From Pseudomonas gingeri (GTDB taxonomy: Bacteria; Pseudomonadota; Gammaproteobacteria; Pseudomonadales; Pseudomonadaceae), in contig NZ_JACAOR010000001.1 in the NCBI RefSeq assembly GCF_013386115.1, positions 338,639-402,638 of the forward strand: a stretch of 64,000 bases of DNA, in the 5' to 3' direction. The notes beneath the pieces are model-generated. The model saw only the letters and a program-made list of their open reading frames with translations. It was not told the DNA's origin and ran no database searches. A program made the position numbers and the translations under genes. Shown piece after piece: positions 9,101-17,561 of the stretch (its first letter is position 1; each line of letters begins with the position of its first letter).

Positions 9101-10672
9101 ATGCTCGCCAGCGCGACTGCTGCGTCCACGCCACAGGCGTCCCTTGCGTCCTCCGTCGACACGCGCCTTGCCGACTCGCCCTACCTGCTGGAAGTGGTCA
9201 ACGTCAGCAAGGGCTTTCCCGGTGTGATTGCCCTGTCCAATGTACAACTGCGGGTCCGTCCGGGATCGGTCCTGGCGCTGATGGGCGAGAACGGTGCCGG
9301 CAAGTCGACCCTGATGAAGATCATCGCCGGCATCTATCAGCCGGACGCCGGCGAGCTGCGCCTGCGGGGCAAGCCGGTGACCTTCGACAGCCCCCTGGCG
9401 GCGTTGCAGTCGGGAATTGCGATGATCCACCAGGAACTGAACCTGATGCCGCACATGAGCATCGCCGAGAACATCTGGATCGGTCGCGAGCAGCTCAACG
9501 GTTTCCATATGATCGATCACCGCGAGATGCACCGTTGCACCGCGCGGCTGCTCGAACGCCTGCGTATCAACCTCCACCCCGAGGAACTGGTAGGCAACCT
9601 GAGTATCGCCGAACGGCAGATGGTCGAGATCGCCAAGGCGGTGTCCTACGATTCGGATGTGCTGATCATGGACGAGCCTACTTCGGCCATCACCGAGAAG
9701 GAGGTCGCGCACCTGTTCTCGATCATCGCCGACCTCAAGGCCCAGGGTAAGGGCATCGTCTATATCACTCACAAGATGAACGAAGTCTTCAGCATCGCCG
9801 ATGAAGTCGCGGTGTTTCGCGACGGCCAGTACATCGGCCTGCAACGGGCCGACAGCATGGACGGCGACAGCCTGATCTCGATGATGGTCGGGCGTGAGTT
9901 GAACCAGCTGTTCCCGGTGCGCGAGAAGCCCATCGGCGACTTGCTGCTGTCGGTGCGGGACCTGCGCCTGGACGGGGTCTTCCAGGGCGTGTCGTTCGAC
10001 CTGCATGCCGGGGAAATCCTCGGGATCGCCGGGCTCATGGGCTCGGGACGGACCAATGTCGCGGAAACCCTGTTCGGCATCACTCCGGCCAGCGGCGGCG
10101 AGATCCGCCTGGACGGCAAGCCGCTGCGGGTCAGCGATCCGCACCTGGCGATCGAGAAGGGCTTTGCGCTGTTGACCGAGGACCGCAAGCTCAGCGGCCT
10201 GTTTCCCTGCCTGTCGGTACTGGAGAACATGGAAATGGCCGTGCTGCCGCACTACGTCGGCAACGGTTTCATCCAGCAGAAGGCCCTGCGCGCCCTGTGC
10301 GAGGACATGTGCAAGAAGCTGCGGGTCAAGACCCCGTCCCTGGAGCAGTGCATCGATACCCTATCCGGCGGCAACCAGCAGAAGGCCTTGCTCGCCCGCT
10401 GGCTGATGACCAACCCGCGGCTGCTGATCCTCGATGAGCCGACCCGTGGCATCGATGTCGGGGCCAAGGCCGAGATCTATCGCCTGATCGCCTACCTCGC
10501 CAGCGAAGGCATGGCGGTGATCATGATTTCTTCGGAACTGCCGGAAGTGCTGGGCATGAGCGACCGGGTGATGGTCATGCACGAAGGCGACCTGATGGGC
10601 ACCCTGGACCGCGGCGAGGCCACGTCGGAGCGCGTGATGCAACTGGCGTCGGGGATCCCGGCGGTTCACTGA
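9101..10672 (+). CDS. sugar ABC transporter ATP-binding protein (RbsA type, two domains)
   Basis: A 523-residue protein with two tandem ABC ATPase domains. Domain 1 (about residues 25-245) has Walker [10 protein letters not shown], signature [15 protein letters not shown] and Walker [10 protein letters not shown]. Domain 2 has the degenerate Walker [10 protein letters not shown], signature [15 protein letters not shown] and Walker [10 protein letters not shown], as is normal for RbsA/MglA. It energises uptake by the binding protein and permease on either side. The start is put at ATG 9101 because a GAGCCGAGGAG ribosome-binding site sits at 9081-9091; a GTG further upstream at 9056 lacks one. 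Confidence 0.93.
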   Translation: MLASATAASTPQASLASSVDTRLADSPYLLEVVNVSKGFPGVIALSNVQLRVRPGSVLALMGENGAGKSTLMKIIAGIYQPDAGELRLRGKPVTFDSPLAALQSGIAMIHQELNLMPHMSIAENIWIGREQLNGFHMIDHREMHRCTARLLERLRINLHPEELVGNLSIAERQMVEIAKAVSYDSDVLIMDEPTSAITEKEVAHLFSIIADLKAQGKGIVYITHKMNEVFSIADEVAVFRDGQYIGLQRADSMDGDSLISMMVGRELNQLFPVREKPIGDLLLSVRDLRLDGVFQGVSFDLHAGEILGIAGLMGSGRTNVAETLFGITPASGGEIRLDGKPLRVSDPHLAIEKGFALLTEDRKLSGLFPCLSVLENMEMAVLPHYVGNGFIQQKALRALCEDMCKKLRVKTPSLEQCIDTLSGGNQQKALLARWLMTNPRLLILDEPTRGIDVGAKAEIYRLIAYLASEGMAVIMISSELPEVLGMSDRVMVMHEGDLMGTLDRGEATSERVMQLASGIPAVH

Positions 10673-10732
10673 CTATATCAAGGCGGGCGCCGCGTGCCGG
10701 CGCCTGTCGGTGGCAAGAGAGGATAAGCGGTC

Positions 10733-11770
10733 ATGAGTGCAGTCCTGGAAAACAAACCGGCGGACAACAAGCCCGCCCTGGCACCGATCAAGCATTGTCG
10801 ACGGTTGCCGACCGAATTGAGCATCTTCCTGGTGCTGATCGGTATCGGCCTGGTCTTCGAGCTGTTCGGCTGGATCGTTCGCGACCAGAGCTTCCTGATG
10901 AATTCCCAGCGCCTGGTGCTGATGATCCTGCAAGTGTCGGTGATCGGCCTGCTGGCCATCGGCGTGACCCAGGTCATCATTACCACCGGGATCGACCTGT
11001 CATCCGGCTCGGTGCTGGCGTTGTCGGCGATGATCGCCGCCAGCCTGGCGCAGACCTCGGACTTTTCCCGGGCGGTGTTTCCTTCGCTGACCGACCTGCC
11101 GGTGTGGATACCGGTGGTGGCCGGGCTGGGGGTCGGGCTGCTGGCGGGGGCGATCAACGGCAGCATCATCGCAGTGACCGGGATCCCGCCCTTTATCGCG
11201 ACCCTCGGCATGATGGTCTCGGCCCGTGGCCTGGCTCGCTACTACACCGAAGGGCAGCCGGTGAGCATGCTCTCGGACTCCTACACGGCGATCGGTCACG
11301 GGGCGATGCCGGTGATCATCTTCCTGGTGGTGGCGGTGATCTTCCATATCGCCCTGCGCTACACCAAGTACGGCAAGTACACCTACGCCATCGGTGGCAA
11401 CATGCAGGCGGCCCGCACCTCGGGGATCAACGTCAAGCGTCACCTGGTGATCGTCTACAGCATTGCCGGGCTGCTCGCCGGGCTGGCCGGCGTGGTGGCT
11501 TCGGCGCGGGCGGCGACCGGGCAGGCGGGGATGGGCATGTCCTATGAGCTGGACGCGATCGCGGCGGCGGTCATCGGCGGCACCAGCCTGGCCGGCGGGG
11601 TCGGGCGCATTACCGGCACGGTGATCGGTGCACTGATCCTCGGGGTCATGGCCAGCGGTTTTACCTTTGTCGGGGTCGATGCCTATATCCAGGACATCAT
11701 CAAGGGCCTGATCATCGTCATCGCCGTGGTCATCGACCAATACCGCAACAAGCGCAAGCTCAAGCGCTGA
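10733..11770 (+). CDS. sugar ABC transporter permease (RbsC type)
   Basis: A 345-residue integral membrane protein of the RbsC/BPD_transp_2 family with about nine to ten hydrophobic segments. The conserved stretches GVTQVIITTGIDLSSG and AAVIGGTSLAGGVGRITGT are the cytoplasmic coupling signature of this family. The N-terminal 25 residues are hydrophilic. It follows the ATPase by 60 bases with an AGAGAGGATAAG ribosome-binding region before ATG 10733. It completes the binding protein-ATPase-permease set and is the last gene of the operon, followed by a REP pair. Confidence 0.92.
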   Translation: MSAVLENKPADNKPALAPIKHCRRLPTELSIFLVLIGIGLVFELFGWIVRDQSFLMNSQRLVLMILQVSVIGLLAIGVTQVIITTGIDLSSGSVLALSAMIAASLAQTSDFSRAVFPSLTDLPVWIPVVAGLGVGLLAGAINGSIIAVTGIPPFIATLGMMVSARGLARYYTEGQPVSMLSDSYTAIGHGAMPVIIFLVVAVIFHIALRYTKYGKYTYAIGGNMQAARTSGINVKRHLVIVYSIAGLLAGLAGVVASARAATGQAGMGMSYELDAIAAAVIGGTSLAGGVGRITGTVIGALILGVMASGFTFVGVDAYIQDIIKGLIIVIAVVIDQYRNKRKLKR

Positions 11771-11812
11771 GTCCTCAAGGAGAGCTTGGGGGAGAGAGGG
11801 CAGGAGAGGCGA

Positions 11813-11890
11813 CCTTGTGGGAGTGGGCTTGCCCACGAAGGGGCCCGAGAGGCCTCCGAAAGCTTCGGGGGCAAGCCCCCTCCCACAAGG
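11813..11890. repeat. REP pair in inverted orientation (REPIN-like)
   Basis: The left arm CCTTGTGGGAGTGGGCTTGC and the right arm GCAAGCCCCCTCCCACAAGG are near-perfect inverted copies of the Pseudomonas GTGGGAGCGGGCTTGCC repetitive palindrome, with a short spacer between. Such doublets form a long hairpin in transcripts and are mobilised by RAYT transposases, none of which is in this window. Confidence 0.8.
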
Positions 11891-12212
11891 CTCAATATGA
11901 CGTTGCGGACGGTCCCATTCCCTCCGGTTTTGCCGTTTGTCCCCTGAATGCGGGCACAGAACGGAATTTCTTGTTATAAACACACTCCGATACGCGCCCA
12001 TGGGAAGGGCGCCAGGGCGCTTGCCCGGGGCTATCGGACGATTTTGCTGTCATTTCAGTTGCTGACTCGATAACTCGGCCTTAGACTGCCGCCCCTCGTA
12101 AATTGAGTGCCGGGTGGCGCTTGGAATGGACGGCGCCTTTCTGTGCATCCCCTCAGGTGTGCAGGACGCTCCCTAATTCGCCTTAATGCACGTATTTTCT
12201 ATAGAGAAATCA
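11891..12212 (+). other. gene-free leader upstream of the DksA-like gene
   Basis: About 320 bases without a gene. It contains an AT-rich TTCTTGTTATAAACACAC patch (about 11968-11985) that could be a promoter, and a CATCCCCTCAGGTGTGCAGGA inverted-repeat region (about 12144-12167) that could fold in the mRNA leader. An in-frame ATG at 12186 exists but the chosen start is 12213. Nothing here is recognised with certainty. Confidence 0.4.
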
Positions 12213-12617
12213 ATGACAAAGGAAAAGTTGCTGGCCATGCCGGCGGACGACTACATGAACGCCGAGCAACTGGCTTTCTTCACCGAGCTGCTGCAGGCAA
12301 TGAAAGTCGAAACCCACGAGCGTATCGAGCAGAACCGTATTGCCATCGAAAGCCTCGATACTCCGGCAGACCCGGCCGACGCCGCGTCCGTTGAAGAAGA
12401 GCGCACCTGGCTGGTGAATGCGATTGACCGCGACCAGCGCATGCTGCCGCAACTGGAACAGGCCCTGGACCGCATTCGCGAAGACTCCTTCGGCTGGTGT
12501 GACGACAGTGGCGATCCGATCGGCCTCAAGCGCCTGTTGATCAGCCCGACCACCAAGTACTGCATCGAAGCCCAAGAGCGCCACGAGCAGATCGACAAGC
12601 ACCAGCGCCAGGCCTGA
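12213..12617 (+). CDS. zinc-free DksA/TraR-family protein (DksA2-like)
   Basis: A 134-residue DksA-family protein: an N-terminal helix and coiled-coil hairpin (about 15-95, with an acidic tip region LDTPADPADAAS) and a C-terminal globular zinc-finger fold. In canonical DksA four cysteines bind zinc; here the pattern is C-X2-S-X17-C-X2-A (in FGWCDDSGDPIG and KYCIEAQERHE), so two ligands are lost. P. aeruginosa DksA2 has an equivalent two-cysteine pattern and works without zinc, suggesting this protein can modulate RNA polymerase with ppGpp under zinc or oxidative stress. The start is ATG 12213; an in-frame ATG at 12186 would add nine residues. Whether it is the strict DksA2 orthologue is uncertain, since the genus carries several paralogues. 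Confidence 0.85.
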   Translation: MTKEKLLAMPADDYMNAEQLAFFTELLQAMKVETHERIEQNRIAIESLDTPADPADAASVEEERTWLVNAIDRDQRMLPQLEQALDRIREDSFGWCDDSGDPIGLKRLLISPTTKYCIEAQERHEQIDKHQRQA

Positions 12618-12634
12618 TCCTGCCCTTGTCGATG

Positions 12635-12665
12635 GATCGGTCCCACGCCTCGCGTGGGGCCGATC
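12635..12665. terminator. strong hairpin after the DksA-like gene
   Basis: A 13-base-pair stem (12635-12647 with 12653-12665, one G-T wobble) closes a five-base loop 18 bases after the stop codon. No T-tract follows, so it may stabilise the transcript end or terminate inefficiently rather than act as a classical terminator. Confidence 0.55.
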
Positions 12666-12806
12666 GTTGAACCTCTCCTGATATCCCCCCGTGTGCCCCC
12701 GGCCTTCTCGATCTCCTGCCGATTACAACTAACGGACCATGGCTAATGGCCTTGTAGTGGCGTTTAATGCAGGAAAACAACTAGAAGCTGAAAGTGGGTA
12801 ACGCAC

Positions 12807-14432
12807 ATGTCTGGAGAAGGAATTCTGTCCGGGGTCTCGGCGCAATCGGAAGCGCAGTCGCAGACCCCCTCGCGTTGGTTGATACCGCTGATACAAAGTG
12901 TCGGGCTGGCGTTGCTGCTGGCGGCCATGAGCCATGCCGGCTGGCCCCTGGTCGCCTGCCTGCCGCTGGCGCTGCTGCTGGTCTGGCTGCCACGGTTCAG
13001 GGTGCGCCAGGCGCCGGTTGTCGCCGGTCCCGACAACAGCGCGTTGAGCGAGCTGACCCGGGATCTGTCCTACGCGACCAGTCATAACGCCTTGTCCGCC
13101 GCCGGGGTGGCCTTTGCAGTCAAGCAACTGGCCGGCAAGCTGCAGTCGCAACTCGGCGCCGCGGCGCAGATCGTCAGCAGCGCCGAAGTGATGATCGACA
13201 CCGAACAAGCCACTTCGCTGCTCAGCCAGCAAGCGCTCGGCTCCGCCAGCGAAGCGCGCCAGAGCAGTGCCGAAGGACACGCGGTGCTGTCGGAGTCGAT
13301 CAGCCGCATGCACCAGCTCAGCCAGCGCGCCAGCGCCAGCCGGGAGCTGATCGAAGCCCTGAGCCTGCGCAGCGAGGAAATCCAGCGAGTTACCCTGGTG
13401 ATCCAGGCGATCGCCAGCCAGACCAACCTGCTGGCACTCAATGCCGCCATCGAGGCCGCGCGCGCCGGGGAACATGGCCGTGGCTTTGCCGTGGTCGCCG
13501 ATGAGGTCCGTGGCCTGGCCGGCCGTACCGCGACCGCCACCGACGAGGTCGGGGTGATGGTCGCCGATATCCAGCAACGCACCGCCCAGGTGGTGGAGCA
13601 GATCCGGCAACTGTCCATGGACCTCGACGGCGGTGTCGAGCAGGTCGAACATACCGGCCAGCACCTGGAAAATATTGCCCGCCTGGCGGCCGGTGTCGAA
13701 AGCCAGGTCAGCGAAATCGCCCGTGGCGCGCAGAACAATCGCGAGCAACTGGGCAGCCTGTTTACCGCGGTGGAGCAGATGCGCAGCGACCTGGCGGTCA
13801 GCGACCAGCAGACCCGCAGCCTCGCCGAAGCGGCCGTGCAGATGGAAGGGCAGGCGGAAACCATCAGCGAGCGCCTGGCCGAAGTCGGCCTGGACGACTA
13901 TCACCAGCGTGTCTATGACCTGGCTCGCGAAGGCGCCGGGCAGATCGCCGCGCGCTTCGAGGCGGATATCGAACAGAACCGGGTCAGTCTCGACGATCTG
14001 TTCGACCGCAACTATCAGGCGATTGCCAACACCTCGCCGCCGAAATTCCAGACCCGCTTCGACCGCTACACCGACCAGGTGCTGCCGGCGATCCAGGAGC
14101 CGCTGCTGAGCCGTCACGAGGGCCTGGTGTTTGCCATTGCCTGCACGCCCCAGGGGTACGTGCCCACCCACAACCAGGCGTTTTCCCAGCCGTTGACCGG
14201 TGATGTGGCGAAGGACACCCTGCAGAACCGCACCAAGCGCAAGTTCGATGACCGCACCGGCATTCGCTGCGGCAGCCACCAGCAACCGGTGCTGTTGCAG
14301 ACCTATACCCGCGATACCGGCGAACTGATGCATGACCTGTCGGTGCCGATCATGGTCAAGGGCCGGCACTGGGGTGGCCTGCGCCTGGGCTACAAGCCGG
14401 AAAGCGCACCCCAGGGCACACGCCGGCGCTGA
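12807..14432 (+). CDS. methyl-accepting chemotaxis protein with C-terminal extra domain
   Basis: A 541-residue chemoreceptor. Two closely spaced transmembrane helices (about residues 24-43 and 47-64) leave no periplasmic ligand domain. The signalling hairpin tip [20 protein letters not shown] with [17 protein letters not shown] is intact at about residues 205-245. Unusually, signalling helices are followed by about 170 residues ([15 protein letters not shown] to LGYKPE) containing [33 protein letters not shown] and [10 protein letters not shown], which read like a Cache-type sensor fold at the C-terminus in the cytoplasm. Ligand is unknown. The CheA/CheW it would need are not in the window. 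The start at ATG 12807 has a weak upstream ribosome site. Confidence 0.88.
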   Translation: MSGEGILSGVSAQSEAQSQTPSRWLIPLIQSVGLALLLAAMSHAGWPLVACLPLALLLVWLPRFRVRQAPVVAGPDNSALSELTRDLSYATSHNALSAAGVAFAVKQLAGKLQSQLGAAAQIVSSAEVMIDTEQATSLLSQQALGSASEARQSSAEGHAVLSESISRMHQLSQRASASRELIEALSLRSEEIQRVTLVIQAIASQTNLLALNAAIEAARAGEHGRGFAVVADEVRGLAGRTATATDEVGVMVADIQQRTAQVVEQIRQLSMDLDGGVEQVEHTGQHLENIARLAAGVESQVSEIARGAQNNREQLGSLFTAVEQMRSDLAVSDQQTRSLAEAAVQMEGQAETISERLAEVGLDDYHQRVYDLAREGAGQIAARFEADIEQNRVSLDDLFDRNYQAIANTSPPKFQTRFDRYTDQVLPAIQEPLLSRHEGLVFAIACTPQGYVPTHNQAFSQPLTGDVAKDTLQNRTKRKFDDRTGIRCGSHQQPVLLQTYTRDTGELMHDLSVPIMVKGRHWGGLRLGYKPESAPQGTRRR

Positions 14433-14511
14433 TGGGCGGCGTCCAGGCATTGGATCAGGCATTGGACCGGGCGCCGGCGTTACGGGCCAGGCGCAGTGCC
14501 TCGGGTGGGCT

Positions 14512-14925
14512 TCAGGCGGTAATGTTGACGATCCCGGAAAGGATTTTTTCCGCCATGAACAGGGCGGTGCTGGTGCTGCTCAATGCGCTGTTGAGGGCCA
14601 TGACCTCGGCACGGGCCGGCAAGGCTGCCGCATTGCGTGCCGCCTCGCTGCGATAACGACCATTCTTGATCGCGGCCAGGCGGGCATTGGCCAAGCGCAG
14701 TTTCTGCTGCAATTGCTCGAGTTGTCTCTTGAGCTGCTTGATACGGTTCTTCGCCGCCAGTTCGTTGCCGGCCATGCTCTGGCCGACCAGCGATGGGCTG
14801 GAGTCGCTGTCCGGATCCTCACCCAGCAGGGTGCGGATGGAAAGGGCGCTATCCGAAGCATCGGTCTCATCACTTCGGCTGGTCAGCGCGGGCATTGGCA
14901 CCGAGAGTGAATTCAGGTTGATCAT
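14512..14925 (-). CDS. hypothetical protein with central coiled coil
   Basis: A 137-residue protein read from ATG 14925. Residues 1-50 are Ser/Asp/Leu-rich and low complexity; residues 52-95 (MAGNELAAKN, IKQLKRQLEQLQQKLRLANARL) form a clear heptad coiled coil; residues 110-137 are Ala/Ser-rich with a hydrophobic end. No signal peptide or enzyme motif is seen. I do not recognise the family. Codon bias (GC-rich third positions) and the coiled-coil regularity argue for a real gene. It is convergent with the chemoreceptor gene, with no evident functional link. Confidence 0.6.
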   Translation of the reverse strand: MINLNSLSVPMPALTSRSDETDASDSALSIRTLLGEDPDSDSSPSLVGQSMAGNELAAKNRIKQLKRQLEQLQQKLRLANARLAAIKNGRYRSEAARNAAALPARAEVMALNSALSSTSTALFMAEKILSGIVNITA

Positions 14926-15004
14926 GGTCGATGGCCTTGAATGAATTCTTGCCAGTGTATCGGCGCCGTTACCTTATCCTTGAGCCGTGTCCCTGGCGCG
15001 ATGC

Positions 15005-15235
15005 TCAGTTGTTCAGCGCGCCGCCATCGACAGCGGCCTTCAATGCCCTGGCGGCTTCCCTGGCAGCGCTGGCGGCCAGTTCGGATGTCTTGAACCAGCG
15101 ATCCTTTTCGACCTGATGGTGGGTGAGGGTGGTCAGTGGCGGCTTGGCCCGCATGACAATGACTGCCTGGAACTCGCCTTCGATCTCTCTGGCTTCGCCC
15201 CGGATGAAAAACTCGCCGATATCAAATTCCGTCAC
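15005..15235 (-). CDS. small hypothetical protein
   Basis: A 76-residue acidic-basic protein beginning at GTG 15235 behind an AAGGGAAGG ribosome-binding site six bases upstream. The first 30 residues (MTEFDIGEFF, GEFQAVIVMRAKPP) look like a small beta-sheet fold, and the C-terminal 30 (ELAASAAREAARALKAA) an alanine-rich helix. No transmembrane segment or catalytic motif is visible and I do not recognise the family. It lies 79 bases upstream of the coiled-coil gene on the same strand and may be co-transcribed with it. Confidence 0.6.
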   Translation of the reverse strand: MTEFDIGEFFIRGEAREIEGEFQAVIVMRAKPPLTTLTHHQVEKDRWFKTSELAASAAREAARALKAAVDGGALNN

Positions 15236-15843
15236 GTATGGCCTTCCCTTGGAGGTGGTTCTGCTGCTAAAAACGTGCGGTGCGCGCGCGTGAACGGAAG
15301 TCGTTCGTGTTGTGCGCGCAGTATGGCAGTTGTTGCCGCCGGACGGGCTGTCATCGACAGCTCACGCCGTGAAGGGCTGGCAAGGCCGGGTTTCTTCCCC
15401 GTGGCTTGGGCGGGTAAAGGTCAAACCCGACAGCGATCAGTACTTTTTGTCTTGTCTGATACCCGATGGCGGTGGTTTGATTAGCCGTGACGGGCCGACG
15501 TGTTCTAGAATCGGCCAGTGCCCCGGCATTTGTTTCATTCGGGGTGTTTTTTCAACTTGCACGTCGGAAACTACGCTTTTTCAGGAAGGGGTTCCCCGTA
15601 ACTTCCCTGTCTCACTTCCTGGAGTCAGTGATACACGGTGTTTTCCTTCACGCTCTGGTGATTGTTCGCAGAAGTCATGGGGTTTTGGATCCTTTAGTCT
15701 TCCTGTGTTCCCCCGAGGCGTCTGCGCGAGGCCGGCTTGCAGTCATCAGGGTTTTCAGTGAGTCATCGTCGGCAGTCGCCGAATGTCTTGTGCTGCCCGG
15801 TCCCTGGCGGGGCGGCTTCATTTTTGGGTTTGAGGGTTTTTCG
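15236..15843. other. gene-free interval of about 600 bases
   Basis: The interval between two divergent genes has lower GC and more T-runs than its surroundings (for example 15428-15480 and 15540-15600). Open frames on either strand lack codon bias or ribosome sites. It presumably holds the divergent promoters; I see no recognisable RNA gene or repeat. Confidence 0.5.
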
Positions 15844-16311
15844 TTGGCAGTCAGCAATCTCGATATGCATGCGTTGTTTGTACTGGGCGATCTGCGGGCC
15901 AAACTGGTCAAGCAGTTCCAATCACGTTTTGTCTACATCACCGAACAAACCGCCGAAGGCATCTATATCGCCGAAATCGACACCGAAGCCGCATTGGTCG
16001 TCGATGACAAGCAGCGTCTTGAACTGAAAGTCGGCGACCACTTCCGGGCGGCGGTATTGCCCAGCCGCGAAGGCGGGAAGTTCGATATCAAGTTTCGTGA
16101 AATCAAGCTGACGGTCTATGGCCTGGGCGACTATGCCTATGTCACCACGGAACTGGGGCACGCGATCCTGTTCAAGGAAGGCCATACCGTCGTCATGGTC
16201 TTCGCCGCCCACGAACAGTTGCAGGAAGGCCTGACCAAGACCCTCAAGGATGTGACCAAGAAGGCCGCGAAGTGGCGCAAGGGCGAGTTGACCTTCAAGG
16301 CCAGCGAGTAA
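15844..16311 (+). CDS. conserved hypothetical protein
   Basis: A roughly 155-residue soluble protein with no signal peptide or membrane segment. It has alternating beta-strand patterns (RFVYITEQTAEGIYIAEID, LVVDDKQRLELKVGDHF, YAYVTTELGHAILFKEGH) and a basic helix-rich C-terminus (TKTLKDVTKKAAKWRKGE). I do not recognise a function. TTG at 15844 is preferred as start because a GAGGG site lies at 15832-15836 and the extra residues MAVSNLD look conserved-like; the alternative ATG at 15865 has no ribosome-binding site at the right distance. The next gene, an orphan betaine-type binding protein, starts 166 bases later and is probably independent. Confidence 0.65.
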   Translation: MAVSNLDMHALFVLGDLRAKLVKQFQSRFVYITEQTAEGIYIAEIDTEAALVVDDKQRLELKVGDHFRAAVLPSREGGKFDIKFREIKLTVYGLGDYAYVTTELGHAILFKEGHTVVMVFAAHEQLQEGLTKTLKDVTKKAAKWRKGELTFKASE

Positions 16312-16477
16312 GTCATGAGTGTCGGCAGAGTCCTGCAGGAGTTGCAGTAACTTCATACGCGGTGCGTGGAATAAATCATCACTCGCCGAGCCTGGAACCT
16401 CTACTAAAGTCTGTTGACTGATTATTCAGAGACTTTCGGCTCTCCGTCGAAAGGTATCCAGCGACTGAGGTAGACCC

Positions 16478-17494
16478 ATGAAAGGATTTCGCGCGCGGCT
16501 GGCCGGCGCCCTGGCTGTATTCTGCGTCACTATCGCGCCGCTGCCGGCCCAGGCCGCGCCGCCGCCGATCCATTTTGCCGACTTGAACTGGGAAAGCGGC
16601 AGCCTGATTACCGAACTGCTGCGCTATATCGTCGAGAACGGCTATGGGTTGCCGACGGATATGCTGCCGGGCACCACCGTGACCCTGGAGACCGCCCTGG
16701 CGAAAAACGACATCCAGGTGATCGGCGAGGAGTGGGCCGGGCGTAGCCCTGTCTGGGTCAAGGCCGAGGCGGCAGGCGAAGTGATGGCGGTGGGCGATAC
16801 CGTCAAGGGCGCCACCGAGGGCTGGTGGGTGCCGGAGTATGTGATCAAGGGCGATCCCGCGCGGGGGATCAAGCCCCTGGCGCCGGACCTGCGCAGTGTC
16901 GCAGACCTCAAGCGCTACAAGGACGTGTTCCAGGATCCCGAGTCGCCTGACAAGGGGCGTTTCCTCAACAGCCCGATCGGCTGGACCTCCGAGATCGTCA
17001 ACAAGCAGAAGCTCAAGGCCTATGGCCTGAGCGACAGCTATGTGAACTTTCGCAGCGGTTCCGGCGCGGCGCTGGATGCCGAGATCACCTCGTCGATTCG
17101 TCGTGGCAAGCCGATCCTGTTCTATTACTGGTCGCCGACGCCGTTGCTGGGCAAGTTCAAGCTGGTGCAGTTGCAGGAGCCGGCGTTTGACGCCGGGGCC
17201 TGGAAGACCCTGACCGATGCCGACAACCCCAATCCCCAGCCGACCCGCTCCCTGGCTTCGAAGCTGAGTATTGGCGTATCGACGCCGTTCAAGGCGCAGC
17301 ATCCGCAAGTGGTGGCATTCTTTGCCAAGGTCGACCTGCCGATCGATCTCCTCAACCAGGCGCTGGCGAAGATGAGTGACGAGCGTCAACCGCCCGCCCA
17401 GGTGGCCCGGACCTTTCTCAAGGAGCATCCGCAGGTCTGGCAGGCCTGGGTACCCAAGGATGTGGCCGACAAGGTCAGTAGCAGTTTGCAGTAA
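16478..17494 (+). CDS. orphan glycine betaine/choline-type ABC substrate-binding protein
   Basis: A 338-residue OpuAC/ProX-family periplasmic protein with a Sec signal peptide ending near PAQAAPPP (residue 26). Mature features include the N-terminal FADLNWESGSLIT, aromatic-rich stretches EGWWVPEYV and LFYYWSPTPLLGK that typically build the quaternary-amine cage, and a C-terminal HPQVWQAWVPKDVADKV. No permease or ATPase gene is nearby, so it must share a core transporter encoded elsewhere, as several Pseudomonas quaternary-amine binding proteins do. Specificity (betaine, choline, carnitine or other) cannot be assigned. GC-rich codons match its neighbours. Confidence 0.88.
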   Translation: MKGFRARLAGALAVFCVTIAPLPAQAAPPPIHFADLNWESGSLITELLRYIVENGYGLPTDMLPGTTVTLETALAKNDIQVIGEEWAGRSPVWVKAEAAGEVMAVGDTVKGATEGWWVPEYVIKGDPARGIKPLAPDLRSVADLKRYKDVFQDPESPDKGRFLNSPIGWTSEIVNKQKLKAYGLSDSYVNFRSGSGAALDAEITSSIRRGKPILFYYWSPTPLLGKFKLVQLQEPAFDAGAWKTLTDADNPNPQPTRSLASKLSIGVSTPFKAQHPQVVAFFAKVDLPIDLLNQALAKMSDERQPPAQVARTFLKEHPQVWQAWVPKDVADKVSSSLQ

Positions 17495-17499
17495 GCGAG

Positions 17500-17546
17500 C
17501 GTTCCTATGCTCCGCGTCCACTCTTGTGACGCAGAGCTGGGGAACG
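17500..17546. repeat. palindromic repeat between convergent genes
   Basis: An imperfect hairpin with outer arms CGTTCC/GGAACG and a second ten-base stem carrying one mismatch (GCTCCGCGTC with GACGCAGAGC). It resembles the dispersed Pseudomonas GCGTTCCCACGCTCTGCG palindrome and could terminate transcription from both convergent genes. Confidence 0.55.
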
Positions 17547-17561
17547 ATCAGCGTACGTGAT

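Noticed and set aside
8540..10252. Long minus-strand frame across the sugar ABC genes
   Set aside because: It mirrors real plus-strand genes with Walker motifs and has no ribosome site or domain.
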